DNA from: Lysobacteraceae bacterium NML93-0793
GTDB lineage: Bacteria; Pseudomonadota; Gammaproteobacteria; Xanthomonadales; Xanthomonadaceae
Direction of reading: 5' to 3'
Assembly: GCA_002324875.1 (NCBI GenBank)
Contig: NTJG01000006.1
Coordinates: forward strand, 124,001 to 188,000
DNA: 64,000 nucleotides
In this document: positions 35,987 through 46,469 of the stretch, in pieces
Numbering within the stretch: position 1 is the first letter of the stretch
How the letters are laid out: every line of letters begins with the position of its first letter
The notes under the pieces: generated by a model
What the model saw: the letters and a program-made list of their open reading frames with translations, nothing else
Told to the model about the DNA's origin: nothing
The model's database searches: none
Position numbers and translations under genes: made by a program

Positions 35987-37054
35987 TCAGAGCATCGCCA
36001 GTTCGGCGTTGTCCAGCGTGCGGCCGTAATGCGCGCGCAGGCGGAGCTTGCGCTCGAGATCGTCGAGGATGTGACCGCTGAAATCCAGACCGGTCAGCTC
36101 CTCGGCCATGTTGATCCCGCCCGGCGTGTCGACGTTCACCTCCATCAGCTTGTCGCCGACGATGTCGAGACCGACGAAATACATGCCGTCGCGGATCAGC
36201 TTCGGCGCCACCAGTTCCGCCAGGCGCAATGCGTCGGCATCCGGCACCGCCATTTCGTACTTGCCGCCCGCGCTGATGTTGCTGCGCGCATCGCCGCTGT
36301 CGTTGTAGCGGCGGATGCAGGCATAGGTGCCGTCGATCTCGAGCGGGCGCCCGTTGAGCATCAGCAGGCGCAGGTCACCGTCCTTGGCCTTGGGCAGATA
36401 CTCCTGGGCGATCGCGTACCCGTCGCGGGTCACCGCGTCGATCATCTGGTTGAGGTTGCCGCCGCTGTCGGGTGTGACGACGAAAACGCCCTGGCCGCCG
36501 GAGCCCTGCAGGGGCTTGATGACGCCGTAGCCCTCGCGCGATTTGATGAAGGCCTTGATCTCGTCGGCATCGCGACTGATGCAGGTGACCGGTCGCACTT
36601 CTTCGGGGAAGTGCTGGAAATAGGTCTTGTTCGACGCGTCGGTGAGATGCGTGGGGTCGTTGACCACCAGCGCGCGGCGCAGGGCCACCAGCTGCGAGAA
36701 CAGCAGGCCACTGGCCGGTGCCCAGGAACGTTCGATCATTTCGTCGGCCGGATCGCTGCGCAGCATCAGCACGTCGAGCTCGTCGACCGAAATGCGTTCG
36801 GTCACGCCGTCGGACGCCTGGATGTCGGCCAGCAGCGCGGCGTCATCCGCGTAGTCGGTGCCGCGAGGCCGCCGTGCGCACGCACGGACGATGCCGCAGG
36901 CGTCGTAAGTGAAGTCGGCCAGTCCCATCAGCGCGACCTCATGCCCGCGGGCGATCGCCTTCCGCGCCAGGCGGATGGTGGTGTAGTTGTCCTGCTCGGT
37001 GGCGACGTCGTTGACGACGAAGCCCAGGCGCATCGGGGTGCGCGTTTCGGTCAT
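35987..37054 (-). CDS. ATP-grasp ligase, glutathione-synthetase-like
   Basis: A 355-residue ATP-grasp protein. It resembles bacterial GshB: MRLGFVVNDVATEQDNYTTIRLARKAIARGHEV, then VVNDPTHLTDASNKTYFQHFPEEVRP, VIKPLQGSGGQGVFVV (ATP grasp loop), and MEVNVDTPGGINMAEELTG (metal-binding Asn/Asp). The ATP-binding core is intact. It is the last gene of a three-gene operon with DUF1704 and an amidohydrolase and need not make glutathione itself. The ATGA overlap with the preceding gene indicates coupling. Acceptor substrate unknown; a peptide or small-molecule amine is possible. Confidence 0.85.
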   Translation of the reverse strand: MTETRTPMRLGFVVNDVATEQDNYTTIRLARKAIARGHEVALMGLADFTYDACGIVRACARRPRGTDYADDAALLADIQASDGVTERISVDELDVLMLRSDPADEMIERSWAPASGLLFSQLVALRRALVVNDPTHLTDASNKTYFQHFPEEVRPVTCISRDADEIKAFIKSREGYGVIKPLQGSGGQGVFVVTPDSGGNLNQMIDAVTRDGYAIAQEYLPKAKDGDLRLLMLNGRPLEIDGTYACIRRYNDSGDARSNISAGGKYEMAVPDADALRLAELVAPKLIRDGMYFVGLDIVGDKLMEVNVDTPGGINMAEELTGLDFSGHILDDLERKLRLRAHYGRTLDNAELAML

Positions 37055-38271
37055 GCGGTCTGCTCCGTGGGGCGGTGCGTCTGGAAGAGGCGGTCCACCG
37101 GCGTGCGCCGGCAGACCTCGAGCCGTCTGCCGAAATCCTCGGCAGCGGCATAGCGGGGAAGCAGGTCCGGCGGCACGATCCAGCCTTCGTCGAGCAGCGC
37201 GTCCAGCTGCTCGAGATGGGGCAGGGCGAACTTGCCGAGAAACAGGGCATCGAATTCGCCGCCGGCCTCGAGATAGGTCAGCAGGTCGCGCAGCCCGCGC
37301 AGATACACGGCGTCCTTGGTCAGGCCGCCACCACGACGCGCTCGCACGGCGACGTCGAATGCATCGTCGGTGGGCAGGCCGTGCGCCTCGTGCAGGCAGG
37401 CGAAGATCGCCGGCAACCCCTGGCCGTCCGCCGCCATGGCGGCGGCCACCACGCGCGCGGCCAGCACCCGCAGGCGTTCGCCCGGCAGATAGCCGGCGAG
37501 AAACTCCGACAGCACGCCCAGCCCTTCCTGCATGGGGTCGTAGCGGGCCAGGCCGACCTCGAGCTGGCGCAGCGCCTGGCGGCGTCCGTTGTGCCGGGTG
37601 ACGACGTGCGTGCCGATCTCGTGCTGGATCAGCGGGTCGATCCGCGCGCGCGGCAGGCGGATGTTGCCGTCGATGTAGAACGTGCCGTGGGAGACCATCA
37701 GCATCGAATTGAGATCGGTGTCGACGACGACGTCGATATGGAAGTCCGGCGCCTGCGCGCGGTACCAGGCGATCTCCGCATCCACGGCGCTGCGCATCTC
37801 GTCGATGCCGGCATCGGCGACCAGCGGATCACCATCGGGAACCTGATCCAGGATGCGCTCGGCCAGCTCCAGCAGCTCCGGCTCCACGCCGCCGAACAGG
37901 GCGACGCTCGCGTCGATGAAGCCGGGCTGGTCGCGCCGTTGCACCAGATCGATCATGCGCCCCAGTTCCTGCTGCTTTTCCGCGAGCAGGGTGCGCAGGG
38001 CCGGCACGTCGATCGCGCCCACGGGCAGGGCGGCCAGCTCGTCGCGGATCGCGTGGAGATCGTCATCGAGGTCGACGTAGCGCAGTGGCGGCTCGTGCCG
38101 GCGGCCGCCATCGTCGAAGGCGCGCCACAGCGCATCGCCGTCGAGCGGAGACAAGGCGACGAGCCAGTCGAGGCGCGCGTCGAGCCTGGCGAGCGCGGCA
38201 TCGACGTGAGCGGCCGTGGCCGGCAGGGCGCGGACCTCCGGCCGCGGTCGTTCCCGGGTATGGCTGGTCAT
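37051..38271 (-). CDS. DUF1704/QEGLA family metallopeptidase-like protein
   Basis: A 406-residue protein of the 'flavohemoglobin expression-modulating QEGLA' family (DUF1704). HEIGTH at residues 217-222 is the zinc motif, and the family-naming QEGLGVLSEFLAGYLPGE follows with the third ligand Glu. Eukaryotic members of DUF1704 are tubulin tyrosine carboxypeptidases, so a C-terminal peptidase activity is plausible. The name's flavohemoglobin link is historical. Start ATG 38271 overlaps the stop of the amidohydrolase gene (ATGA), and its stop overlaps the ligase start the same way. Confidence 0.88.
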   Translation of the reverse strand: MTSHTRERPRPEVRALPATAAHVDAALARLDARLDWLVALSPLDGDALWRAFDDGGRRHEPPLRYVDLDDDLHAIRDELAALPVGAIDVPALRTLLAEKQQELGRMIDLVQRRDQPGFIDASVALFGGVEPELLELAERILDQVPDGDPLVADAGIDEMRSAVDAEIAWYRAQAPDFHIDVVVDTDLNSMLMVSHGTFYIDGNIRLPRARIDPLIQHEIGTHVVTRHNGRRQALRQLEVGLARYDPMQEGLGVLSEFLAGYLPGERLRVLAARVVAAAMAADGQGLPAIFACLHEAHGLPTDDAFDVAVRARRGGGLTKDAVYLRGLRDLLTYLEAGGEFDALFLGKFALPHLEQLDALLDEGWIVPPDLLPRYAAAEDFGRRLEVCRRTPVDRLFQTHRPTEQTA

Positions 38272-39124
38272 GCGAGGAATTCCGGGCGAACGGCGTCGAC
38301 CGCGTGCTGCAGGCCGTCGCGGAGCGCGTACAGCGCTGGAATGTCGGCCTGGCCGCTCCACTCGTCCATGAAGATCTTCTTGTACTCGGGCGAGATGGTG
38401 CAGACACGTTCGCCCCAGTGCGCGAACACCCATTCGGGGAAATGCCCGCCGGTCGGGAAGCGCACGTTGCAGCGCACATCCGGCAAGGCGCCGCGCACGG
38501 GATGCCGGCGCAGCACGTTGGCGAATCGCCGCGCGGTGTCGCCCCAGCGGTCTGGATCGAGCGTGGTGATGCCGAGTTCGATGTCGGGATTGCCCGCCGC
38601 ATCCGCCGGGGCGGCATCGGGTCCGTCGCGGCGATGGTTGTAGCTGTGGATGTCCACCAGCAGCGCGCAACCCCAGCGCTCGACGGTGCGGTCGATGAGT
38701 TCGCCCATCATCGCGTAGAAGCGATCATAGAGCGCCAGCGACGCAGCGCGCTCCGTGTCGTCCAGCGGACCGTTCCACACTTGCAGTCCCCAGCTGGCTT
38801 CGGGCGTGTCGTAGATCGCGCCGGCGCGCGGACGATTGAGATCGACTTCGAAGCGCGAGGTGCGCACGCGGAGCCGGGCATCGCCGACCTGGGTCAGCAG
38901 GCTGGTGAGGGGGTCTTCCTCGCGCCATCGCGACTGCTCGTCGAGCGCGACGTGATGCCGGAGTGCGGGACGCAGCGTGTGGCCGTCGTGGATCGCGGTC
39001 GCGATCACCGGTCCGTCGGAGACGGTGAGATCCCAGGCGTCCTCGCGCAGACGCAGCGCGGGGGCGTTGCGTCGGTGAGAAAGGTTTCGGAATGGGGGCG
39101 TCGGGCACCGGGGGCGTCTGACAT
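38268..39124 (-). pseudogene. N-formylglutamate amidohydrolase, frameshifted in a C5 tract
   Basis: Frame 1 from ATG 39124 gives MSDAPGARRPHSETFLTDATP, an N-terminus like N-formylglutamate amidohydrolases. It then meets a C5 run (39064-39060). In the next frame ALRLREDAWDLTVSDGPVIATAIHDGHTLRPAL continues to the stop, with DIHSYNHRRD zinc/catalytic residues and NVRFPTGGHFPEWVF. Adding one C would restore 286 codons exactly (857+1 bases). Normal activity hydrolyses N-formylglutamate to glutamate and formate. The alternative of a TTG start at 39149 in the second frame is possible but gives a foreign N-terminus. First gene of the operon. Confidence 0.75.
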
Positions 39125-39269
39125 GGCGCGCATGCTCGCAACGCGGCAATGATGTCGACGTGACCGGTGAAGGCGGCGCGCTTGACGTCGCGTTAACCCA
39201 TGCCGCGAAGACGGCATTGCCGCGCCGCGTGCGGCTCGTTAAGGTCGCCGTCCATCGATTCCCTCGCGA

Positions 39270-41420
<2,151 letters not shown>

Positions 41421-41439
41421 GCATCGGCGGCGCGACATC

Positions 41440-42324
41440 GTGACGCGCGCGCGCCTGCCGCTCCTGGATGGCGTGCCCGCGAGCCGCCTGCAGTTGCCGC
41501 CGGGCGAATGGAGCACGGTGCTCGACGCGCTGTGTGCACGGTTTCCGGCCATTCCGCGCGCCACGTGGATCGACCGCTTCGCACGCGGTCGCGTGCTCGG
41601 CGGGGACGGTATGGCCCTGGCCGTGGACGCGCCGTACCGCGCGGGCCTCGAGGTCGGCTATTACCGCGAGGTTGCGCAGGAGCCGGTGATCGAGGCCGAG
41701 GCGCAGGTGCTGCATCTGGATGCGCATCTGCTGGTGGCCGACAAACCGCACGGTCTGCCGGTGGTGCCGTCGGGCGGCTTCGTCGAACAGACGCTGTTGA
41801 CGCGTCTGATGCGCGCGCACGACGTGCCGGATCTCGCGCCGCTGCATCGGCTGGACCGGGCGACTGCCGGCCTGGTGCTGTTTTCGGTCAATCCTGCGAG
41901 TCGCGGTGCCTACCAGGCGCTGTTCCGCGAACGGCGCATCGACAAGCAGTACGAGGCGCTGGCGCCGCCACTGCCCGATCGGGGGTTTCCGCTGCGCCGG
42001 TGCAGCCGCATCGAACGCGGCACGCCGTTCTTCCGCATGCATGAAACCGCGGGCGAGGCCAACAGCGAGACCGGCATCGACGTGGTCGAGCGCGGCGTGG
42101 ACGTCTGGCGCTATGCGCTGTCACCGGTGACCGGGCGCAAGCACCAGTTGCGCGTGCACATGGCCGCGCTCGGCGCGCCGATCCTCAACGATCCCTGGTA
42201 TCCGACACTGCGCGAACACGCGGAGGCGCTGCCGCTCCAGCTGCTGGCCCGCAGCCTCGCATTCGTCGATCCGCTGGACGGCATGCCGCGCCTGTTTGAA
42301 TCGCGGCAGCGTCTGGCATCGTGA
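41440..42324 (+). CDS. RluA-family pseudouridine synthase
   Basis: A 294-residue rRNA/tRNA-modifying enzyme. The catalytic Asp is D139 in HRLDRATAGLVLF, the RluA signature, with DKQYEAL and HQLRVHMAALGAPILNDPWY as the conserved following motifs. An S4-like segment is not present at the N-terminus; the family's PSI00xx form often lacks it. GTG 41440 begins 20 bases past the S46 stop, so they may be co-transcribed. Target uridine unknown. Confidence 0.93.
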   Translation: MTRARLPLLDGVPASRLQLPPGEWSTVLDALCARFPAIPRATWIDRFARGRVLGGDGMALAVDAPYRAGLEVGYYREVAQEPVIEAEAQVLHLDAHLLVADKPHGLPVVPSGGFVEQTLLTRLMRAHDVPDLAPLHRLDRATAGLVLFSVNPASRGAYQALFRERRIDKQYEALAPPLPDRGFPLRRCSRIERGTPFFRMHETAGEANSETGIDVVERGVDVWRYALSPVTGRKHQLRVHMAALGAPILNDPWYPTLREHAEALPLQLLARSLAFVDPLDGMPRLFESRQRLAS

Positions 42325-42357
42325 TCGGGCGGTGCGCGTGGGGCCGGTCCGCACCGG

Positions 42358-43611
42358 TCAGGCGCGGGCGGCCAGCCAGTCGATCGCGCCGAGCGCCGCC
42401 ACGCGGGCGCTGGCATAGCAGGCGGTGAGCAGGTAACCGCCGGTCGGCGCTTCCCAGTCAAGCATTTCCCCGGCGACGAACGTTCCCGGGCGAGACCGCA
42501 ACATCAGTCGCGTATCCAGCGCTTCCAGGCGGACGCCGCCAGCGCTGCTGATGGCCTCGGCCACGGGGCGCGGCGCCTGCAGCCGCAGCGGCAGGCGTTT
42601 GATCGTGGCGGCGAGCCGCGATGCATCGTCGAATGCCTCGCGCGGCAGCACTTCGAACAGCAGTGCGCTCTTGACGGCGTCCAGCCCGGTCGCGCGGCGC
42701 ACGTGCTCGCCGATGCTGCGCCGGCCGCGCGGACGCAGCAACGCCTCCTGCAGCCGGTCGAGGTCGCGCCCCGGCGCCAGATCCAGTGTCAGCGTCGCCA
42801 CGCCGTCGCGTGCGATCAGGTCACGCAGGTCGGCCGCTGCGGCATACACCGCGCTGCCCTCGATGCCGGTCGCGGTGAGCACGCATTCGCCCTGCAGGGC
42901 GTGCGCGACACCGTGCGCATCGTGCCAGTGCAGTACGACGGGTTTCAGCGGCGCGCCGGCATGGCGCTCACGCAGATGCGCGCTCCAGTCGACGTCGAAG
43001 CCGCAATTCGCGGGCGCCAGCGGCGCCACGTCCACGCCATCCGCGGCGAGCACGGGCACCCAGGCGCCGTCCGAGCCGAGTTCCGGCCAGCTGGCGCCGC
43101 CCAGCGCGAGCACGCTCGCGTCGGCGGCGTGCAGTACGACGCCCGCCGGCGTCTCGAATCGCAGGTGCCCGTCGGGCGCCCAGCCCGTCCAGCGGTGATG
43201 CACGTGGAAGCGCACCCCGGCATCGCGCAGGCTGCGGACCCAGCCGCGCAGCAGGGGCGCCGCCTTGAGATCGACCGGGAACACCCGTCCGGAACTGCCG
43301 ACGAAGGTCTCGACGCCGCGCGCGGCCGCCCAGGCGCGCAGCGCGGCCGCATCGAAGCCGTCCAGCCAGCCCGCGACGGGGTGCTGGCGCTCGCGGTAGC
43401 GCGCGTCGAACGCCGGGCGTGCTTCGGAGTGAGTGAGGTTGAGCCCGCCCTTGCCGGCAATCAGGAACTTGCGGCCCACCGAGCCCATGGCATCGAACAG
43501 GTCGACCTGCAGCCCCGCGGCACGGGCGATCTCGGCCGCGAACAGCCCGGCCGGGCCGCCACCCACGATGGCGAGGCGGGCAGGGGCGGGTTGGGACGGC
43601 AGGTTCGACAT
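42358..43611 (-). CDS. HI0933-type NAD(P)/FAD-dependent flavoprotein (TIGR03862)
   Basis: A 417-residue BaiN/RdsA-like flavoprotein. The N-terminal Rossmann FAD site is IVGGGPAGLFAAEIA, and IAGKGGLNLTHSEA is the second fingerprint. GTFVAGEMLDWEAPTGGYLL closes the FAD site. TIGR03862 is the smaller subgroup of these proteins, with unknown electron acceptor. Start ATG 43611 gives MSNLP; an upstream ATG at 43638 adds nine residues. Convergent with the pseudouridine synthase gene; diverges from the DksA-like gene. Confidence 0.92.
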   Translation of the reverse strand: MSNLPSQPAPARLAIVGGGPAGLFAAEIARAAGLQVDLFDAMGSVGRKFLIAGKGGLNLTHSEARPAFDARYRERQHPVAGWLDGFDAAALRAWAAARGVETFVGSSGRVFPVDLKAAPLLRGWVRSLRDAGVRFHVHHRWTGWAPDGHLRFETPAGVVLHAADASVLALGGASWPELGSDGAWVPVLAADGVDVAPLAPANCGFDVDWSAHLRERHAGAPLKPVVLHWHDAHGVAHALQGECVLTATGIEGSAVYAAAADLRDLIARDGVATLTLDLAPGRDLDRLQEALLRPRGRRSIGEHVRRATGLDAVKSALLFEVLPREAFDDASRLAATIKRLPLRLQAPRPVAEAISSAGGVRLEALDTRLMLRSRPGTFVAGEMLDWEAPTGGYLLTACYASARVAALGAIDWLAARA

Positions 43612-43708
43612 CCCGCCATTATGCCGGCGCGTCCGCACTCATCCGCCCGCTACGCTTGCGGTGCTAGCGTCGGTGGCTCCGAGAATTGCAGAAATGCAGG
43701 AGCCCGTC

Positions 43709-43972
43709 ATGGCCACCGGCTGGGCCGGCGATACCGCCGTGCAGGATCAGATCGACGCGACCGTCGAGGACGCGATCAAGCGCGCGCGCAGCCAGCTGCG
43801 CAGCGGGCCGGGGCTGACGCATTGCGAGGAATGCGATGCGGCGATTCCCGAAGCGCGCCGACGCGCGGTGCCGGGTGTGCGTCTGTGCGTCGAGTGCCAG
43901 GCCCAGCACGACGAGGACGCGGCCAGCACCGGGTACAACCGGCGCGGCAGCAAGGACAGCCAGCTGCGCTGA
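43709..43972 (+). CDS. DksA/TraR C4-type zinc finger protein
   Basis: An 87-residue YbiI/TraR-like protein. CEECDAAIPEARRRAVPGVRLCVECQ is the C4 zinc finger (four Cys with CxxC pairs). The short coiled coil before it lacks the long DksA hairpin tip, so an RNA-polymerase secondary-channel role is uncertain. ATG 43709 is chosen since CAGGAG lies six bases upstream; an in-frame ATG 15 bases earlier overlaps that SD. Confidence 0.9.
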   Translation: MATGWAGDTAVQDQIDATVEDAIKRARSQLRSGPGLTHCEECDAAIPEARRRAVPGVRLCVECQAQHDEDAASTGYNRRGSKDSQLR

Positions 43973-44036
43973 GCGGCGTTTGCGCCGGGCCGGGCGGCTG
44001 TCTACCGTGGCGGTCCCACCGAATCGAGACGCACGG

Positions 44037-44384
44037 ATGATCGACCGCATCGACCCCGGCCCGCGCCTGTCCGAGGCCACCCGGCACGCCGGCATCGTCT
44101 ACTGCGCAGGCCAGGTGCCCGACACGTTGGACGGGGACATCCGCCTGCAGACCCGCGAGGTGCTGGCCGCGATCGACGCGTTGCTCGCACAGGTCGGAAG
44201 CGATCGCACGCAGCTGCTGTTCGCGCAGATCTTTCTGGCCGATATCGCGGATGTCGACGGCATGAATGCCGAATGGGACCAGTGGGTGCCACCGGGCGCG
44301 GCGCCGGCCCGGGCCACGGTGGAGGCGCGTCTGGCCGATCCCCGCTGGCGCGTCGAGATCGTCGTCACTGCTGCGGTGGCCTGA
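44037..44384 (+). CDS. RidA family protein
   Basis: A 115-residue YjgF/YER057c/UK114-type protein. It resembles the Rid branch with AGIVYCAGQVPDT, LAAIDALLAQVGSD and PARATVEARLADPRWRVEI. The catalytic Arg and the C-terminal Glu of the imine-deaminase site are seen (PARATVEAR, VEIVVTAA). Rid proteins hydrolyse reactive 2-aminoacrylate and similar imines. ATG 44037; the following gene is convergent. Confidence 0.9.
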   Translation: MIDRIDPGPRLSEATRHAGIVYCAGQVPDTLDGDIRLQTREVLAAIDALLAQVGSDRTQLLFAQIFLADIADVDGMNAEWDQWVPPGAAPARATVEARLADPRWRVEIVVTAAVA

Positions 44385-44441
44385 GCGGCTGCGCGTCTCG
44401 CGTGTGCCCGCTCGGGCGGTGCGACGCTCGGGCGCGGCGGC

Positions 44442-45053
44442 TCAGACGTCCAGCGGATCGCGCCCCTGGCCGCCATTGGACCGCAGCGCCGGCAGCGCGC
44501 CGCCTCGCCAGCGGCGCAGCACGCGCTGGAAGAAGAGGCTGTTCGGAATCTGCAGCACGGTACCGGCGCCCTCGCCGTCGTCTGTCTCGCGCAGGGTCGT
44601 GTAGACGAGGTTGATGTCCACCACCTTGCCGCGCAGTCCGGGCTTGTCGCCGTTCTCCAGCAGTTCCACGTGGTCGTAGAGGCGGAACGGGCGTGTGGTG
44701 AGAATCAGCATCGTGCAGAAGATGTTGGACAGCACGCTCCACGCGGCGAAGAACGCGACGGCCGCCACCGCGGCGAAGCCTGTGAACGCGGTCCACAGCA
44801 CCGTGCCCGAAACGCCGAGCCGCTCGAGCACGAGCAGAAAGGCACCGGCGTAGATCAGGAACGAGAGGACGCGGCGCGCGCCGATGACCGCTTCGGGCGG
44901 CAGGGTGTAGCGACTGCCCACGCGCTCCACCAGACGCCGTGCGAGCATCCGCAGTAGCCACGCGATCGCCAGAATCAGCAGGATCTGGCCGAGCGGGACG
45001 ACGATATCCAGCCAGTCGTGCAGCCAGACGGGCAGTCGGTGGGGATCGAACAC
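44442..45053 (-). CDS. MscS-family mechanosensitive channel, short form
   Basis: A 203-residue inner-membrane protein. Three hydrophobic segments (~residues 16-38, 64-85, 91-115) precede a beta domain with FRLYDHVELLENGDKPGLRGKVVDINLVYTTLRE, the MscS signature. TVLQIPNSLFFQRVLRR is the following block. Shorter than E. coli MscS (286) because the C-terminal cage-like domain is mostly absent. It probably gates in hypo-osmotic shock. ATG 45053. Confidence 0.9.
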   Translation of the reverse strand: MFDPHRLPVWLHDWLDIVVPLGQILLILAIAWLLRMLARRLVERVGSRYTLPPEAVIGARRVLSFLIYAGAFLLVLERLGVSGTVLWTAFTGFAAVAAVAFFAAWSVLSNIFCTMLILTTRPFRLYDHVELLENGDKPGLRGKVVDINLVYTTLRETDDGEGAGTVLQIPNSLFFQRVLRRWRGGALPALRSNGGQGRDPLDV

Positions 45054-45146
45054 GCGAACTCCGGGGGCGCGAAACTGGCGCGCATTCTAGCGGCGCGGCC
45101 GCATCCATCGTCGAGGGCGACGTACCGGGCATCGTTCTGCCTCAAC

Positions 45147-45172
45147 GAAAAAGCCGCCTGTGCAGGCGGCTT
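45147..45172 (-). terminator. Terminator after tRNA-Val
   Basis: A 10-bp perfect stem (45151-45160 with 45163-45172) with a 2-base spacer and, on the minus strand, a T6 run that includes the last two stem bases. It is 18 bases past the tRNA 3' end. Confidence 0.85.
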
Positions 45173-45189
45173 GTCCGATTCCGATCCAA

Positions 45190-45264
45190 TGGTGGGCGGT
45201 ACAGGGATCGAACCTGTGACCCTTGCCGTGTGAAGGCAATGCTCTACCGCTGAGCTAACCGCCC
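45190..45264 (-). tRNA. tRNA-Val (anticodon CAC)
   Basis: 75 bases including encoded CCA. A 7-bp acceptor stem GGGCGGT/ACCGCCC, D-arm GCTC...GAGC, anticodon stem TTGCC/GGCAA with a TT-CAC-AC loop, five-base variable loop, and TTCGATC T-loop. Reads codon GUG. Flanked by a strong promoter and a terminator, so it is a single-gene unit. Confidence 0.97.
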
Positions 45265-45306
45265 GGTGACGCATCGTCCGGCGATGCCGGTCCGATCGGG
45301 ACGCGC

Positions 45307-45335
45307 ATTCTACGGGCGATCGCACACATCGGCAA
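45307..45335 (-). promoter_or_regulatory. Sigma-70 promoter of tRNA-Val
   Basis: TTGCCG, 17-bp spacer, TAGAAT on the minus strand, with the -10 about 43 bases before the tRNA 5' end. This is among the best sigma-70 promoters in the window. Confidence 0.8.
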
Positions 45336-45425
45336 GCATCGGATTCGCCGGCGGCAACGGCGCGCTGACGACGTGGGCGTGCGCACAACAGGCCCGAGGC
45401 CGACGCATCGCGCCGCCGTCACCCC

Positions 45426-46355
45426 TCAGAAGCTCCGGCACTGCAGGAAGCGGTTCGGTAGGCCACTGCCGGGAGGCGGGCTGAACTGGATCCGCGACGC
45501 GGTCAGATCGGGCTGTCGCAGCACCAGTGCGCAGACGCTGTCGACGGTGGCCTGATCATCGCTGCGGGCGACGAAGACCTGGAGCGTGGAACTGCTCACC
45601 CAGACGGCGCGATCCACCGCGGACAGCGTGCCGAGCGCGCTGACCAGTCCGGCGCGCTGGTCGTCGATCGACGCGCGGGGCGGGGCCTCGATATGGACGG
45701 GTTCGCCGGCGGGCGTGGCCGGCGTCACTGCCTCGGCCGGAGTGGTCGCTGCGGCCGTCGCGGTGGTTTCGCGCGCCGGCAGGGCGATGAACACGGCCAC
45801 GCCTGCAAGCAGCGCGAGCAGCCACGACAGCAGGATGCGCCGACGCGCCTGGGTCGCGGTGCGGGCGGTGATGGCGTCGAGCTGCCCGGCCGGCATCAGA
45901 TCACGCAGTTCCGGCCACAACGCTTCGCCGTCGAGCAGTTCGATCCGGTGCTTGCCCGAGAGGCCGCGTGCCTCCTTATCGATCCGGCCCTGGGTCACCA
46001 GCAGGCCGCCGGTCGCACCCTGCAACAGCATCTCGCTCGACAGCGCCTGCACCGCATTGCGTCCGAGCACGAAGGTCGCGCCGTGCTTGCACGACAGCAG
46101 CCAGCGCCCGTCGGGGTGCTCCAGCACGTAGTCGCTGTCGCCCGAGACCTCGCCGGTGCCGGTGGTGTGGACGTAGCCTCGACGCTGCAGCGCCTGCAGG
46201 ACCATGCCGATGAAACCGCGCCAGGAGATCGCCGACAGCGCGACGATGCCAGCGGCCGTCTCGTCGCGGCGGCGCTGGATCGTGTGGAAAAAGAGGGTTG
46301 CGGCGGTACCGATGGCGAGTGCCACCCCGGTCGCGACCAGCCATTGGGAACTCAT
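45426..46355 (-). CDS. Membrane-anchored Mrr-like restriction endonuclease domain protein
   Basis: A 309-residue protein. One N-terminal membrane segment (residues ~5-25), a cytoplasmic Mrr_cat-like domain (~40-150) and a second membrane segment (~173-193) precede a ~115-residue C-terminal domain, probably periplasmic (VDRAVWVSSSTLQVFVARSDDQ). The nuclease motif is D75...LLSCK90: Asp and Lys are present but the usual Q/E before CK is Ser. This may weaken or abolish catalysis. Soluble Mrr enzymes restrict methylated DNA; the membrane-bound forms are uncharacterised. ATG 46355. Upstream neighbour is phasin. Confidence 0.85.
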   Translation of the reverse strand: MSSQWLVATGVALAIGTAATLFFHTIQRRRDETAAGIVALSAISWRGFIGMVLQALQRRGYVHTTGTGEVSGDSDYVLEHPDGRWLLSCKHGATFVLGRNAVQALSSEMLLQGATGGLLVTQGRIDKEARGLSGKHRIELLDGEALWPELRDLMPAGQLDAITARTATQARRRILLSWLLALLAGVAVFIALPARETTATAAATTPAEAVTPATPAGEPVHIEAPPRASIDDQRAGLVSALGTLSAVDRAVWVSSSTLQVFVARSDDQATVDSVCALVLRQPDLTASRIQFSPPPGSGLPNRFLQCRSF

Positions 46356-46469
46356 GCGCGGGCGTCTCTGCGTGTCGGCGCGGAAGAATACCCGACGTCA
46401 CGTGTCGCCCGTTGCCGAGCGGCCAAGCGAACCCGCCCGGCCCGCCGGGCGGGCACGCGCCCGATTGCG

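Noticed and set aside
38268..39149. TTG 39149 as genuine start of the amidohydrolase, with no frameshift
   Set aside because: Possible, but the N-terminus it gives does not resemble the family, whereas the other frame does up to the C5 run. Kept as alternative only.
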